DNA from: Allorhizobium sonneratiae
Lineage (GTDB): Bacteria > Pseudomonadota > Alphaproteobacteria > Rhizobiales > Rhizobiaceae
Length of the DNA: 64,000 nt
NCBI RefSeq assembly: GCF_023700755.1
Contig: NZ_JAMKOJ010000001.1
Location: 1 to 64,000, forward strand
Direction: 5' to 3'
Shown here: piece by piece, positions 38,761 through 47,943 of the stretch
Position numbering within the stretch: position 1 is the stretch's first letter
How the letters are laid out: each line of letters starts with the position of its first letter
The notes under the pieces: generated by a model
Seen by the model: the letters and a program-made list of their open reading frames with translations, nothing else
Databases searched by the model: none
What the model was told of the DNA's origin: nothing
Made by a program: the position numbers and the translations under genes

Positions 38761-39825
38761 TTACTTCAGCTGGTCAGCCTTGTAATAGCCGCTGTCCACC
38801 AGAACCTTGATGGCATTTTTCTTGGTCACGAGCACCGGTGTCAGCAGGTAGGACGGAACAACCTTGACGCCGTTGTTGTAGGTCTTGGTGTCGTTGACTT
38901 CCGGCGTCTTGCCTTCCATCAGGGCATTGACCATGTTGACCGTGACCTTGGCCAGTTCGCGCGTGTCCTTGAAGATGGTCGAATATTGATCGCCGGCAAG
39001 AATGGCCTTGACGCCAGGAATGGTGGCGTCCTGACCGGTGATGACCGGCATCGGCATGTCCTTGGTGCCGTAGCCGACGCCCTTCAGCGAGGAGATGATG
39101 CCGATTGCCAGGTCGTCATTCGGAGACAGGACGGCATTGAGCTTGGCGTCGGTGTAATAGGCCGACAAGAGGTTGTCCATGCGGGCCTGAGCCGTCGCCG
39201 GATCCCAGCGCAGCGTGCCGATCTTGTCCATGCCCATCTGGCCGGAACGGATGACGAGCTTCTTGCTGTCGATATAAGGCTTCAGCACCGACATCGCGCC
39301 ATTATAGAAGAAGTAGGCGTTGTTGTCGTCCGGCGAGCCGCCAAACAGCTCGATGTTGAACGGGCCCTTACCGTCTTTAAGACCAAGCTTATCGACAATG
39401 CTGTCAGCCTGCAGCACGCCGACCTTGTAATTATCGAAGGTTGCGTAATAGTCCACATTGGCGCTGTCACGGATAAGGCGGTCATAGGAGATGACCTTGA
39501 TGCCGGCGTCATGCGCCTGTTTCAGCGCATCGGAGAGCGTCGTGCCGTCGATCGGGGCAATCACCAGAACCTTGACGCCCTTGGTCACCATGTTCTCGAT
39601 CTGCGAGAGCTGGTTAGGGATATCGTCCTCGCCATATTGCAGGTCGGTGTCATAACCGGCAGCCTTGAGCTGCTTGACGATGTTGTTGCCGTCATCGATC
39701 CAGCGGGCCGAAGACTTGGTCGGCATGGCAATGCCGACAGTGCCCTTGTCGGCCGCGAAAGCCGGGCTGGACACAATGGCCGCGCCCAGCGCGATGGACG
39801 CAAAAAGACTGACTATTTTCTTCAC
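38761..39825 (-). CDS. ChvE-like periplasmic sugar-binding protein, copy 2
   Basis: A 354-residue paralogue of copy 1, of the same length, with the same GTG start and GGGAGG site and with near-identical signal-peptide DNA. By eye there are about 30 amino-acid differences (about 91% identity). Several cluster in ligand-side loops: A91P, N120D, P122A, F123N, F133Y, Y236N, G238D, S240A, S263T and E268T. Long stretches such as 134-190 are invariant. It therefore probably feeds the same GguAB transporter but binds another sugar set or uses different affinity. It stands alone between the divergent gbpR-like gene and a strong terminator. Confidence 0.92.
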   Translation of the reverse strand: MKKIVSLFASIALGAAIVSSPAFAADKGTVGIAMPTKSSARWIDDGNNIVKQLKAAGYDTDLQYGEDDIPNQLSQIENMVTKGVKVLVIAPIDGTTLSDALKQAHDAGIKVISYDRLIRDSANVDYYATFDNYKVGVLQADSIVDKLGLKDGKGPFNIELFGGSPDDNNAYFFYNGAMSVLKPYIDSKKLVIRSGQMGMDKIGTLRWDPATAQARMDNLLSAYYTDAKLNAVLSPNDDLAIGIISSLKGVGYGTKDMPMPVITGQDATIPGVKAILAGDQYSTIFKDTRELAKVTVNMVNALMEGKTPEVNDTKTYNNGVKVVPSYLLTPVLVTKKNAIKVLVDSGYYKADQLK

Positions 39826-40049
39826 GAGGAACCTCCCTGGTGTATCGATCCAAACGAAGGCGACAGCCGCGTTTGGAAAGACCGATGCATAAATAAAAGG
39901 ACAGTGCGCATTTGCGTGAACGCGGTGAATGGGTCAGCGCACTGGATCAACAATGGGGACCTGGCTCCGTCTCCCCTGGTCCCATTGATAGCAGCCTGTC
40001 GAATTGTGGTATCGGCAACCTGACGGTGAACAGTTTTAGCGACCTTGAA

Positions 40050-40068
40050 ATATCATTCAAATGATTTA
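40050..40068. promoter_or_regulatory. candidate GbpR operator between chvE2 and gbpR
   Basis: Identical 19 bases to 38378-38396, centred on ATCATT-CA-AATGAT. It lies 225 bases before the chvE2 start and about 36 bases before the regulator start, well placed for autoregulation and divergent control. The rest of the spacer 39826-40104 shows no gene. Confidence 0.65.
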
Positions 40069-40104
40069 ATGGAAAAACTGCATGTCAAATGCGATATGTG
40101 GATT

Positions 40105-41037
40105 ATGGCGAACACACATCTCAATCGTATCCAGCCGAAACATTTCGCACTTATCCGTGCGATTTTTGAATTCGGGCAGCTTGGTCTGGCAGCCAACAGC
40201 CTGTCCATGACCCAGCCTGCCGCCTCGCGCATGCTTGCCGATATTGAGCGCATGGTTGGTGTGCCGGTGTTTCAGCGTACCCCGAAGGGCATGGAGCCAA
40301 CCGAGATCGGCGCGGCCATGGCAAAGCGGGCCGAAATCGTCATGGAAGAGATCGAGGAAGCCATGCGTGAGGTGGATGCAATCCGCCGCGGCGCGTCTGG
40401 AACAGTACGGGTGGGGGCGGTGACGGGCGGTGCGCTCGGCTATCTGGTGCCGGCGATACGAACACTCAAGACGGAGGCGCGCAATGCTGATATTCATGTT
40501 GATGTCGCACCAAGCGGGCCGCTGATTTCCAATCTTCTGGCCGGTCAGTTCGATTTCATCCTCGGGCGCATTCCCGTCGGCGTCGATGCACGCCAGTTCA
40601 CGCTCCGGCTGGCACGAACCGAAGAGATGGATCTTCTCGTCCATCATACCCATCCGCTGGCCCATGCCTCGCGGCTTGACATGGCGGATCTAAGGCATTT
40701 TCCCTGGGCAATGCAGGGGCCGGGGTCGCCCTTGCGTCAGGCGGTGGAAAACGCCTTCATCGAGGCCGACACACCGTTGCCGACGGATGTGGTCAACACG
40801 ACCTCGCTGCTGGTGATGATCGGCATGATTGCCACCTCCAACGCGATTGCACCGTTTTCCCGCGAAGTGGCCGATCTTTTATGCCGTCAGGCGGCTGTTT
40901 CCGGTCTGGTGCGCCTCGATATCGCCCAGTCGATCATCGTGCTTCCATACCACATGATCAGTCTGAAAAACCGGCAGATGTCGACCCTGGCGGTTCGATT
41001 GCAGGATCTCGTCATGCGGGAATTTTCCGCGCGCTGA
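40105..41037 (+). CDS. gbpR: LysR-family regulator, GbpR-like
   Basis: A LysR-type regulator of about 310 residues. The helix-turn-helix covers FGQLGLAANSLSMTQPAASRML, seen in two pieces at about 18-39, followed by the ligand domain with VRVGAVTGGALGYLVPAI. In Agrobacterium, GbpR controls the ChvE transporter in response to sugars, and this gene is divergent from a chvE gene in the same way. ATG 40105 is chosen because the upstream in-frame ATGs (40045, 40069) overlap the candidate operator; 40096 is also possible. The name rests on context and resemblance. Confidence 0.83.
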   Translation: MANTHLNRIQPKHFALIRAIFEFGQLGLAANSLSMTQPAASRMLADIERMVGVPVFQRTPKGMEPTEIGAAMAKRAEIVMEEIEEAMREVDAIRRGASGTVRVGAVTGGALGYLVPAIRTLKTEARNADIHVDVAPSGPLISNLLAGQFDFILGRIPVGVDARQFTLRLARTEEMDLLVHHTHPLAHASRLDMADLRHFPWAMQGPGSPLRQAVENAFIEADTPLPTDVVNTTSLLVMIGMIATSNAIAPFSREVADLLCRQAAVSGLVRLDIAQSIIVLPYHMISLKNRQMSTLAVRLQDLVMREFSAR

Positions 41038-41444
41038 GTGCACGGGACAGGACTTTGGCAAAAGCCTCCGGCATCTGTACTGAAAATGCCGATAACGGCT
41101 TGTTTTTCCGGACGTGCCTCCCTTTAATGGTGGGGGAGTTTGCTTTTGCTGCAAGGCAATGCCTGGGGCATGTTTCGTTTTGTAGGGGATTATAGAAACG
41201 AAAAAATGTTCTCTAACAAAGGCTTGATGGGATTTTGGATTTTTGAGAAAACTCCAAAATGTTCCAGATCAAGGCGAGGGGATGTTGCCTGATGGATAAG
41301 AGGTTATCCGGAATTTCTCCGTGATGCTGTCTTGTGTGCAAAATGCAAAACTGATGCCGATGAACGGTATCGTGTCGGAGACATTATGAGCTGAGCGGAC
41401 GACAGCCGTCAGATCTCATGGTGATAGAGGGTCAGGAGGTTGCT
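41038..41444. other. intergenic region upstream of pntA
   Basis: About 400 bases without a supported gene. The sequence becomes AT-rich from 41170, with TTTCGTTTTGTAGGGG and GAAACGAAA forming a loose inverted repeat. This is the likely promoter region of pntAB. No rhizobial repeat is seen. Confidence 0.45.
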
Positions 41445-43025
41445 TTGACTTTAAAAATTGGCTCACCAAAGGAATTATATGCCGGTGAAGCCCGCGTGGC
41501 GATGACGCCGGACAGCGCGGGAGCTTTGCAGAAACTGGGTTATGCCTGCCTGATCGAAACCGGTGCCGGCAAGGCGGCTGGCTTTTCCGACGAGGCCTAC
41601 GCAAAAGCCGGTGTTTCGGTTGTCAGCAGTGCCGAGGCGCTTTATGCCGAAGCCGACATCATTGCCAAGGTTCGCCCGCCGGAAGACGTTGAAGTCGCGC
41701 GGCTCGGCCAGGGTAAGACGCTGATTTCCTTCTTCTATCCGGCGCAGAACAAGGAGCTTCTGGAGGCTGCGAAGGACAAGGGCGCAAACGTCATTGCCAT
41801 GGACATGGTGCCGCGCATTTCGCGTGCGCAGAAGATGGATGCGCTTTCCTCCATGGCCAATATCGCCGGCTATCGCGCCGTCATTGAGGCCGGTAACAAT
41901 TTTGGCCGCTTCTTCACCGGTCAGGTGACAGCGGCGGGCAAGATCCCCCCCGCCAAGGTGCTGGTGGTTGGGGCCGGTGTTGCCGGTCTTGCTGCTGTCG
42001 GCACCAGTGTCTCGCTCGGCGCGATCACCTATGCCTTCGACGTGCGCCCGGAAGTGGCCGAACAGATCGAAAGCATGGGGGCGGAATTCGTCTTCCTCGA
42101 TTTCAAGGGCGAGCAGCAGGATGGCGCCGCCACCGGCGGCTATGCCGCGCCGTCCTCGCCGGAATTTCGGGAAGCGCAACTGAAGAAATTCCGCGAGCTT
42201 GCGCCTGAGATCGACATCGTCATTACCACGGCGCTGATCCCGGGCCGCGATGCGCCGAAGCTTTGGCTTGCCGACATGGTTGCGGCGATGAAGCCCGGTT
42301 CGGTGATCGTCGATCTTGCCGCAGAGCGTGGCGGCAATTGCGATCTGACGGTGGCCGACCAGCGCGTCGTTTCCGACAATGGCGTGATCGTCATCGGCTA
42401 TACGGATTTTCCAAGCCGCATGGCGGCGCAGTCCTCGACGCTCTATTCCACCAATATCCGCCACATGATGACGGATCTGACACCGGGCAAGGATGGCAAG
42501 CTCGTCCATAATATGGAAGACGACGTCATTCGCGGCGCAACCGTGACCTATGAGGGTGAGATCACTTATCCCCCGCCGCCGCCGAAGATCAAGGCGATTG
42601 CTGCCGCCAAGCCGAAGGAAAAGGCCAAGGAGCCGACACCGGAAGAGAAGCGGGCGAAGGAACTGGCGGATTTCAAGGCCCAGACGAAGAGCCAGGTGAC
42701 ATTGCTTGCCATCGGCACGCTGCTGATGCTGATTGTCGGGGCCTATGCACCGGCAAGCTTCATGAGCCATTTTATTGTCTTCGTCTTGGCGTGCTTCGTC
42801 GGTTTCCAGGTCATCTGGGGTGTCAGCCATGCGCTGCATACACCGCTGATGGCGGTCACCAACGCCATTTCCGGCATCATCATTCTCGGCGCGCTCTTGC
42901 ATACCGGCTCGGACAATTGGGTCGTTCTGCTTCTGGCGGCGCTGTCGGTGCTGATTGCGACGATCAATATTGTCGGCGGTTTCCTCGTGACGCGGCGCAT
43001 GCTCGCCATGTTCCAGAAGTCCTGA
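41445..43025 (+). CDS. pntA: NAD(P) transhydrogenase subunit alpha, fused form
   Basis: A 526-residue proton-translocating transhydrogenase subunit. The NAD(H)-binding domain (about 1-370) includes RVAMTPDSA and [23 protein letters not shown] Pro/Lys-rich linker ([20 protein letters not shown]) leads to a C-terminal membrane domain with about four hydrophobic segments. The two parts are often split as PntAA/PntAB in alphaproteobacteria, but are joined here as in E. coli. TTG 41445 with AGGAGG six bases upstream is preferred to ATG 41418, which has no ribosome site. It supplies NADPH with PntB. Confidence 0.92.
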   Translation: MTLKIGSPKELYAGEARVAMTPDSAGALQKLGYACLIETGAGKAAGFSDEAYAKAGVSVVSSAEALYAEADIIAKVRPPEDVEVARLGQGKTLISFFYPAQNKELLEAAKDKGANVIAMDMVPRISRAQKMDALSSMANIAGYRAVIEAGNNFGRFFTGQVTAAGKIPPAKVLVVGAGVAGLAAVGTSVSLGAITYAFDVRPEVAEQIESMGAEFVFLDFKGEQQDGAATGGYAAPSSPEFREAQLKKFRELAPEIDIVITTALIPGRDAPKLWLADMVAAMKPGSVIVDLAAERGGNCDLTVADQRVVSDNGVIVIGYTDFPSRMAAQSSTLYSTNIRHMMTDLTPGKDGKLVHNMEDDVIRGATVTYEGEITYPPPPPKIKAIAAAKPKEKAKEPTPEEKRAKELADFKAQTKSQVTLLAIGTLLMLIVGAYAPASFMSHFIVFVLACFVGFQVIWGVSHALHTPLMAVTNAISGIIILGALLHTGSDNWVVLLLAALSVLIATINIVGGFLVTRRMLAMFQKS

Positions 43026-43041
43026 CGGGGAGGGGATATTC

Positions 43042-44475
43042 ATGTCTATCGGTATCGTTTCGGCAGCCTATGTCGCTGCCGCCATTCTCTTCATCCTCTC
43101 GCTCGGCGGTCTGTCCGGCCAGGAAAGCGCAAAACGCGCCGTCTGGTATGGCATGGTCGGCATGGCGCTGGCCGTGGTTGCGACGATTTTCGGCCCCGGC
43201 GTCGGTCACTGGTTCCTCATTCTGGTCATGCTGGCGGTTGGTGCGCTGATCGGCTATTTCGTCGCCAACCGGGTGCAGATGACGGAAATGCCGCAGCTTG
43301 TTGCAGCATTGCACAGCTTCGTCGGCCTTGCTGCCGTGTTCATCGGCTATAATGCCCATATCGAAGAGGCCTCCGTCGCCCATCTCGATGAAGCGGGCAA
43401 GGCCGCGCTGACCGGATTTGCCGCACTTCTGGCGCAAAAACTTCCGGCAGAACTGGCGATCATGAAGGTCGAGGTGTTTCTCGGTGTCTTCATCGGGGCC
43501 GTCACTTTCACCGGCTCGGTCATCGCCTTCGGCAAACTTGCCGGCAAGGTGGATGGCAAGGCGAAGAAACTGCCGGGCGGCCATGTCTGGAACGCCAGCG
43601 CTGCTGCCCTGTCGCTGATCCTGCTGATCGTCTATTTCAACACCGGTGGGCTCTGGGCGCTCATCCTGATGACGCTTCTGGCCTTCTTCATCGGCTATCA
43701 CCTGATCATGGGCATCGGCGGCGCCGACATGCCGGTGGTGGTGTCGATGCTGAACTCCTATTCCGGCTGGGCAGCGGCGGCCATCGGCTTCACGCTCGGG
43801 AACGATCTGCTTATCGTCACCGGCGCGCTGGTCGGCTCTTCCGGCGCGATCCTCTCCTATATCATGTGCAAGGCGATGAACCGCTCCTTCGTGTCGGTCA
43901 TCCTCGGCGGCTTCGGTACGACCACGGGACCGGCCATGGAAATTACAGGCGAACAGGTGGCTATCGATGCCGAAGGTGTGGCCAATGCGCTGAACGAAGC
44001 CGACAGCGTGATCATCGTACCGGGCTATGGCATGGCGGTGGCGCAGGCCCAGCAGGCGGTGTCAGAACTGACGCGTAAACTGCGCGCCGCCGGCAAAAAC
44101 GTCCGCTTCGCCATCCATCCGGTGGCAGGCCGTCTGCCGGGCCACATGAACGTGCTGCTCGCCGAAGCCAAGGTGCCCTATGACGTCGTGATGGAAATGG
44201 ATGAGATCAACGACGATTTCCCGCAAACCGACGTCGTCATCGTCATCGGCTCCAACGACATCGTCAATCCGGCGGCAGAAGAAGACCCCAACAGCCCGAT
44301 CGCCGGCATGCCGGTGCTCGAGGTCTGGAAAGCCAAGCAGGTCTTCGTCTCCAAACGCGGCCAGGGCACCGGCTATTCCGGCATCGAAAACCCGCTATTC
44401 TATAAGGAGAATACGCGGATGTTCTATGGCGACGCGAAGAAGTCGATCAATGATCTGTTGCCGCTGATCAAGTAG
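43042..44475 (+). CDS. pntB: NAD(P) transhydrogenase subunit beta
   Basis: A 477-residue subunit. The N-terminal half holds about eight to nine membrane segments of the proton channel. The C-terminal NADP(H)-binding domain has [17 protein letters not shown], then [14 protein letters not shown] and [12 protein letters not shown], all diagnostic. It begins 16 bases after pntA with GGGGAGGGG upstream and ends before a clear terminator. The complex couples proton flow to NADPH formation in the inner membrane. Confidence 0.96.
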   Translation: MSIGIVSAAYVAAAILFILSLGGLSGQESAKRAVWYGMVGMALAVVATIFGPGVGHWFLILVMLAVGALIGYFVANRVQMTEMPQLVAALHSFVGLAAVFIGYNAHIEEASVAHLDEAGKAALTGFAALLAQKLPAELAIMKVEVFLGVFIGAVTFTGSVIAFGKLAGKVDGKAKKLPGGHVWNASAAALSLILLIVYFNTGGLWALILMTLLAFFIGYHLIMGIGGADMPVVVSMLNSYSGWAAAAIGFTLGNDLLIVTGALVGSSGAILSYIMCKAMNRSFVSVILGGFGTTTGPAMEITGEQVAIDAEGVANALNEADSVIIVPGYGMAVAQAQQAVSELTRKLRAAGKNVRFAIHPVAGRLPGHMNVLLAEAKVPYDVVMEMDEINDDFPQTDVVIVIGSNDIVNPAAEEDPNSPIAGMPVLEVWKAKQVFVSKRGQGTGYSGIENPLFYKENTRMFYGDAKKSINDLLPLIK

Positions 44476-44500
44476 GATCTTGTGGATTTAAGAGATGGAA

Positions 44501-44528
44501 AGTCGGGTGGAGACGCCCGGCTTTTTTT
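44501..44528 (+). terminator. intrinsic terminator of pntAB
   Basis: AGTCGGGTGGAGACGCCCGGC folds as a GC stem with one G-T pair and is followed by seven T residues, 25 bases after the pntB stop. Confidence 0.85.
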
Positions 44529-44561
44529 ATTATCAATTTTTGTCTTTATTGTATTTATATT

Positions 44562-45179
44562 TTAATCGCGTAGCTCTGTGTAATATTTAAATAAAGAAAA
44601 TATAATTTTCTTTTTTGATTTGAACATAAAAAGACTGGGTATAATCTTATTATTTTTATTTTTAATAAATCTTGGTATTGTGATATCAATTCGCCAAGGG
44701 TGAAATTTTACGTTATGTTTTTTTATGTATATCTCCATAACGTCTGCTTTTTTCCATCTTCCTATTTTTGTGAATTTAATTGTTATTTTATCCCATGCGA
44801 TTTTTTCATTTGAAATTCGATAGTCGGCAAATCCGAATTCGTCTATTATTAAAAATGGTGTCTTTCGAATGAAATCTACATATATGTTTGATATTGAATA
44901 GATGATTGCTGCTATTGGGGTGATGGCAATGATTATGAATTTGAAAAATAAAACAGGATTTATGTTTTTAATATCGATTTCATTTTTATGAATTGCTCTA
45001 TATAATAAATATATTGAAATAAATAAAACTATTGATAATATAAATTGTAATATACCTAATATTTTTTGATTTTTGGTATGTTCTAGAGTGAATGGTAATG
45101 ATATATTTATTTTCTCTTTTATTCCATATTCGTATTTTACGGGTTCATAGATAGAGATTGAATTTGAATTTTCCCCCAT
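44562..45179 (-). CDS. AT-rich membrane protein, STM3941-like
   Basis: A protein of about 205 residues with two hydrophobic segments (about 43-64 and 81-100) in an Ile/Lys/Asn-rich sequence. The order of two membrane helices followed by a PH-like soluble part with FLIIDEFGFADYR and IAWDKITIKF resembles the STM3941 family of small inner-membrane proteins of unknown function. Base use is strikingly AT-rich against GC-rich neighbours, so recent acquisition is likely. It lies between the pntB terminator and the end of the altronate dehydratase gene. The start could be ATG 45179 or 45188. Confidence 0.7.
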   Translation of the reverse strand: MGENSNSISIYEPVKYEYGIKEKINISLPFTLEHTKNQKILGILQFILSIVLFISIYLLYRAIHKNEIDIKNINPVLFFKFIIIAITPIAAIIYSISNIYVDFIRKTPFLIIDEFGFADYRISNEKIAWDKITIKFTKIGRWKKADVMEIYIKKHNVKFHPWRIDITIPRFIKNKNNKIIPSLFMFKSKKKIIFSLFKYYTELRD

Positions 45180-45224
45180 GTGTTCCATCTGTTTTACCCA
45201 AGCGGAGTTGAAGATGTAATCACG

Positions 45225-46757
45225 TTACATCACAGCCCCAACCTGCCAAGGCACAAACTCGTTATCACCCAGCCCCAGAATCTCCGACTTGGTCTTCTGC
45301 CCTGACGCAGAGGCCAGCACGAGATCGAGGATTTCGCGGCCCTTGGCCTCAATGGACACACCGTCGCTGATCATGTCGCCGCAGTTCAAATCCATGTCGT
45401 CGGGCATGGACTGGTAGAGTTTCGTATTGGTGGCGAGCTTGATGGTGGGGGCAGGTTTGGAGCCGAAGGCGGAGCCACGGCCGGTGGTGAAGACCAGCAT
45501 CTGCGCGCCGCCGGCGATCTGGCCGGTGGCTGAGACCGGATCATAGCCGGGCGTGTCCATGAAGACGAAGCCGGGGGTTTCGATGCGTTCGCCATAGGCC
45601 AGCACATCAGTGAGCGGTGTGCTGCCCGCCTTGGCGGCAGCGCCGAGTGATTTTTCCAGAATGGTGGTCAGCCCGCCCAGTTTGTTGCCGGGGCTTGGAT
45701 TGTTGTCCATCGAACCCCGGTTCATCCGCGTATAATCTTCCCACCAGCGGATGCGGGAAATCAGCCTGTCGCCGATCTCTTTGGAGGCGGCGCGGCGCAG
45801 CAGCAATTGCTCGGCCCCGTAGATTTCCGGGGTTTCCGACAGGATGACCGTTCCGCCCATGCCGACCAAGAGATCGGAAGCGACACCCAGCGCCGGATTG
45901 GCGGTGATGCCTGAAAACCCGTCCGAGCCGCCGCATTGCAGGGCAAGCTTCAGTTCCGAGGCCGGGATCGGCTGGCGCTGAACGGCGTTCACCTCCGGCA
46001 GGATGGTTTTGATGTGGTCGACAAGCTGGCGAATGGTCGCCGCTGTGCCGCCATTGTCCTGAATGGTCAGGCCGAAAAAGCGGCTGTCGTCATTGCCGCC
46101 ATAGAGCATTTTCATCCGGGCAAGCTGCATCACCTCGCAGCCAAGGCCGACAAAGACGGCAGCCCCGACATTGGGGTGGGTGGCATAGCCCCAGAGCACC
46201 CGCTGCAACAGCTCCGCTCCTTCGCCGCCCGCATCCATGCCGCAGCCGGTGCCATGCGCAAAAGCGGCGACGCCATCGACATTGGGGTAGTTTTCTAAAA
46301 TGCCGGAACGATTGATCTCATCGGCCGCCCGGCGGATGACGGTGGCGGAACAGTTTACCGTGGCGCAGATGGCGATATAATTGCGCGTGCCTGCCTGTCC
46401 ATTGGCGCGGCGATAGCCCATGAACTGGGCGGTTTCGATCTTCGGCACGGCGGCCAGCGCCTTGTCGTAATCGGCGCCGATCTCGTAATGCTGGTCATGC
46501 GCACCGAAGGAACAGTTGTCGGTATGCACATGGCTGCCCGCAGCAATCGCCCGGCTGGCATAGCCGATCACCTGACCGAATTTGACGATCGCGCCGCCCT
46601 CGGCAATATCGGTCAGCGCCAGCTTGTGGCCGCGCGCCACCGGATGATCAAGTGGCTCACCAAAACCCAGCGGCTGCGCGCCAGCCTCCGCCGGATCAGT
46701 GAGGATCGCGACAGTGTCGTTCGGATGCAGACGCAGGGTTCTGGCGGTTTTAGGCAT
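45225..46757 (-). CDS. uxaA: altronate dehydratase
   Basis: A 510-residue iron-dependent dehydratase converting D-altronate to 2-keto-3-deoxygluconate. The N-terminal SAF domain (1-100) includes AIAAGSHVHTDNC. The catalytic domain includes FAHGTGCGMD and CGGSDGFSGITANPALG, typical of UxaA/GarD enzymes. It is the last gene of the uronate operon. ATG 46757, eight bases after AGGAT, overlaps the stop of uxuA by eight bases; 46766 is an in-frame alternative. Confidence 0.92.
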   Translation of the reverse strand: MPKTARTLRLHPNDTVAILTDPAEAGAQPLGFGEPLDHPVARGHKLALTDIAEGGAIVKFGQVIGYASRAIAAGSHVHTDNCSFGAHDQHYEIGADYDKALAAVPKIETAQFMGYRRANGQAGTRNYIAICATVNCSATVIRRAADEINRSGILENYPNVDGVAAFAHGTGCGMDAGGEGAELLQRVLWGYATHPNVGAAVFVGLGCEVMQLARMKMLYGGNDDSRFFGLTIQDNGGTAATIRQLVDHIKTILPEVNAVQRQPIPASELKLALQCGGSDGFSGITANPALGVASDLLVGMGGTVILSETPEIYGAEQLLLRRAASKEIGDRLISRIRWWEDYTRMNRGSMDNNPSPGNKLGGLTTILEKSLGAAAKAGSTPLTDVLAYGERIETPGFVFMDTPGYDPVSATGQIAGGAQMLVFTTGRGSAFGSKPAPTIKLATNTKLYQSMPDDMDLNCGDMISDGVSIEAKGREILDLVLASASGQKTKSEILGLGDNEFVPWQVGAVM

Positions 46758-47943
46758 AAGACACATCCTGATGGGTCAGCGCGCAAATGACGCCGCGCAG
46801 TTCGGCAAGGCCGCGCAACCGGCCGATCAGCGGATAGCCGGGATGGGTGCCGCTATCGATGTCGGAGAGCAGTTCATGGCCATGATCGGGGCGGAAGGGA
46901 ATTTCCCAGTCCTCCCGGCCTTCTTGCTTGCGGCGGCGCTCTTCCGCCACCAGTGCCGCCGCCAGCGCCACCATGTCGGTGTCGCCGTCAAGATGGGCGG
47001 CTTCCTGAAAGGAGCCATCCTTTTCTTTGGCGACATTGCGCAAATGGGCGAAATGAATGCGGCTGGCAAAGCGTTTGGCAATCGCCGGAACATCGTTCTT
47101 CGGATTGGCTCCGAGCGAGCCGGAGCACAGCGTCAGCCCATTGGCGATGCTGTCCTGCTCGGCCATGATCCAGGCAATGTCGTCTTCGCAGGAAACGATG
47201 CGCGGCAGGCCGAGAATATCGCGCGGCGGGTCGTCGGGATGGACGCAGAACCGCATGCCCAGCTCTTCCGCCGCAGGTATGATCTCGGCGAGGAAACGGG
47301 CGTAATTGGCGCGGATCTCATCGCGGCCAATGCCGTCATAGCGCTTCAATGCCTCGCGCAAACCATTGATGTCATAGCGGTCGAAAGCGCCGGGCAGGCC
47401 GGACATGATGCTGTTCAAAAGCTGCTGGCGCAGGCCCTCGCTGGAGGCGTCGAACCAGTCTTTGGCGGCGGCGCGTACCTCTTCGGAATAATCGGCCTCG
47501 GCGCCATCACGCTCCAGCATGTGGATTTCAAAGGCGGCCATATGCGGCTGCGAAAAGCGCAAGGCGGTGCCGCCGCGCTTGACCGGCGCGTCGAGCTGGG
47601 TTCGTGTCCAGTCGAGCAGCGGCATGAAATTATAGCAGATGGTCCTGATGCCGGCAGAGGCGAGGTTTTTCATCGACTGGCGGTAATTGGCAAACAGGCG
47701 TTCCAGATTACCTTCGCCGCGCTTGATGTCTTCATGGATCGGCAGGCTTTCCACCACCACCCAGTCAAGCCCGAGGCCCGCATCCGCGATTTCGTCGCGG
47801 CGGGCCAGAATGGCCTCTTCGGTCCAGACCTCGCCATAGGGTATCTCATGCAGGGCGTGGACGATGCCGGTTGCGCCGGTCTGCGCCACGTCCGAAAGGG
47901 TAATGCGGTCGAAGGGACCGTACCAGCGCCAGCTTTCCTTCAT
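46750..47943 (-). CDS. uxuA: mannonate dehydratase
   Basis: A 397-residue UxuA enzyme that dehydrates D-mannonate to 2-keto-3-deoxygluconate. The start MKESWRWYGPFDRITLSDVAQTG is seen in two parts and is characteristic. Also visible are CYNFMPLLDWTRT, MRFCVHPDDPP (metal ligands) and LCSGSLGANP. The start codon overlaps the uxuB stop (ATGA). Its product joins that of UxaA at KDG. Confidence 0.95.
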   Translation of the reverse strand: MKESWRWYGPFDRITLSDVAQTGATGIVHALHEIPYGEVWTEEAILARRDEIADAGLGLDWVVVESLPIHEDIKRGEGNLERLFANYRQSMKNLASAGIRTICYNFMPLLDWTRTQLDAPVKRGGTALRFSQPHMAAFEIHMLERDGAEADYSEEVRAAAKDWFDASSEGLRQQLLNSIMSGLPGAFDRYDINGLREALKRYDGIGRDEIRANYARFLAEIIPAAEELGMRFCVHPDDPPRDILGLPRIVSCEDDIAWIMAEQDSIANGLTLCSGSLGANPKNDVPAIAKRFASRIHFAHLRNVAKEKDGSFQEAAHLDGDTDMVALAAALVAEERRRKQEGREDWEIPFRPDHGHELLSDIDSGTHPGYPLIGRLRGLAELRGVICALTHQDVSYA

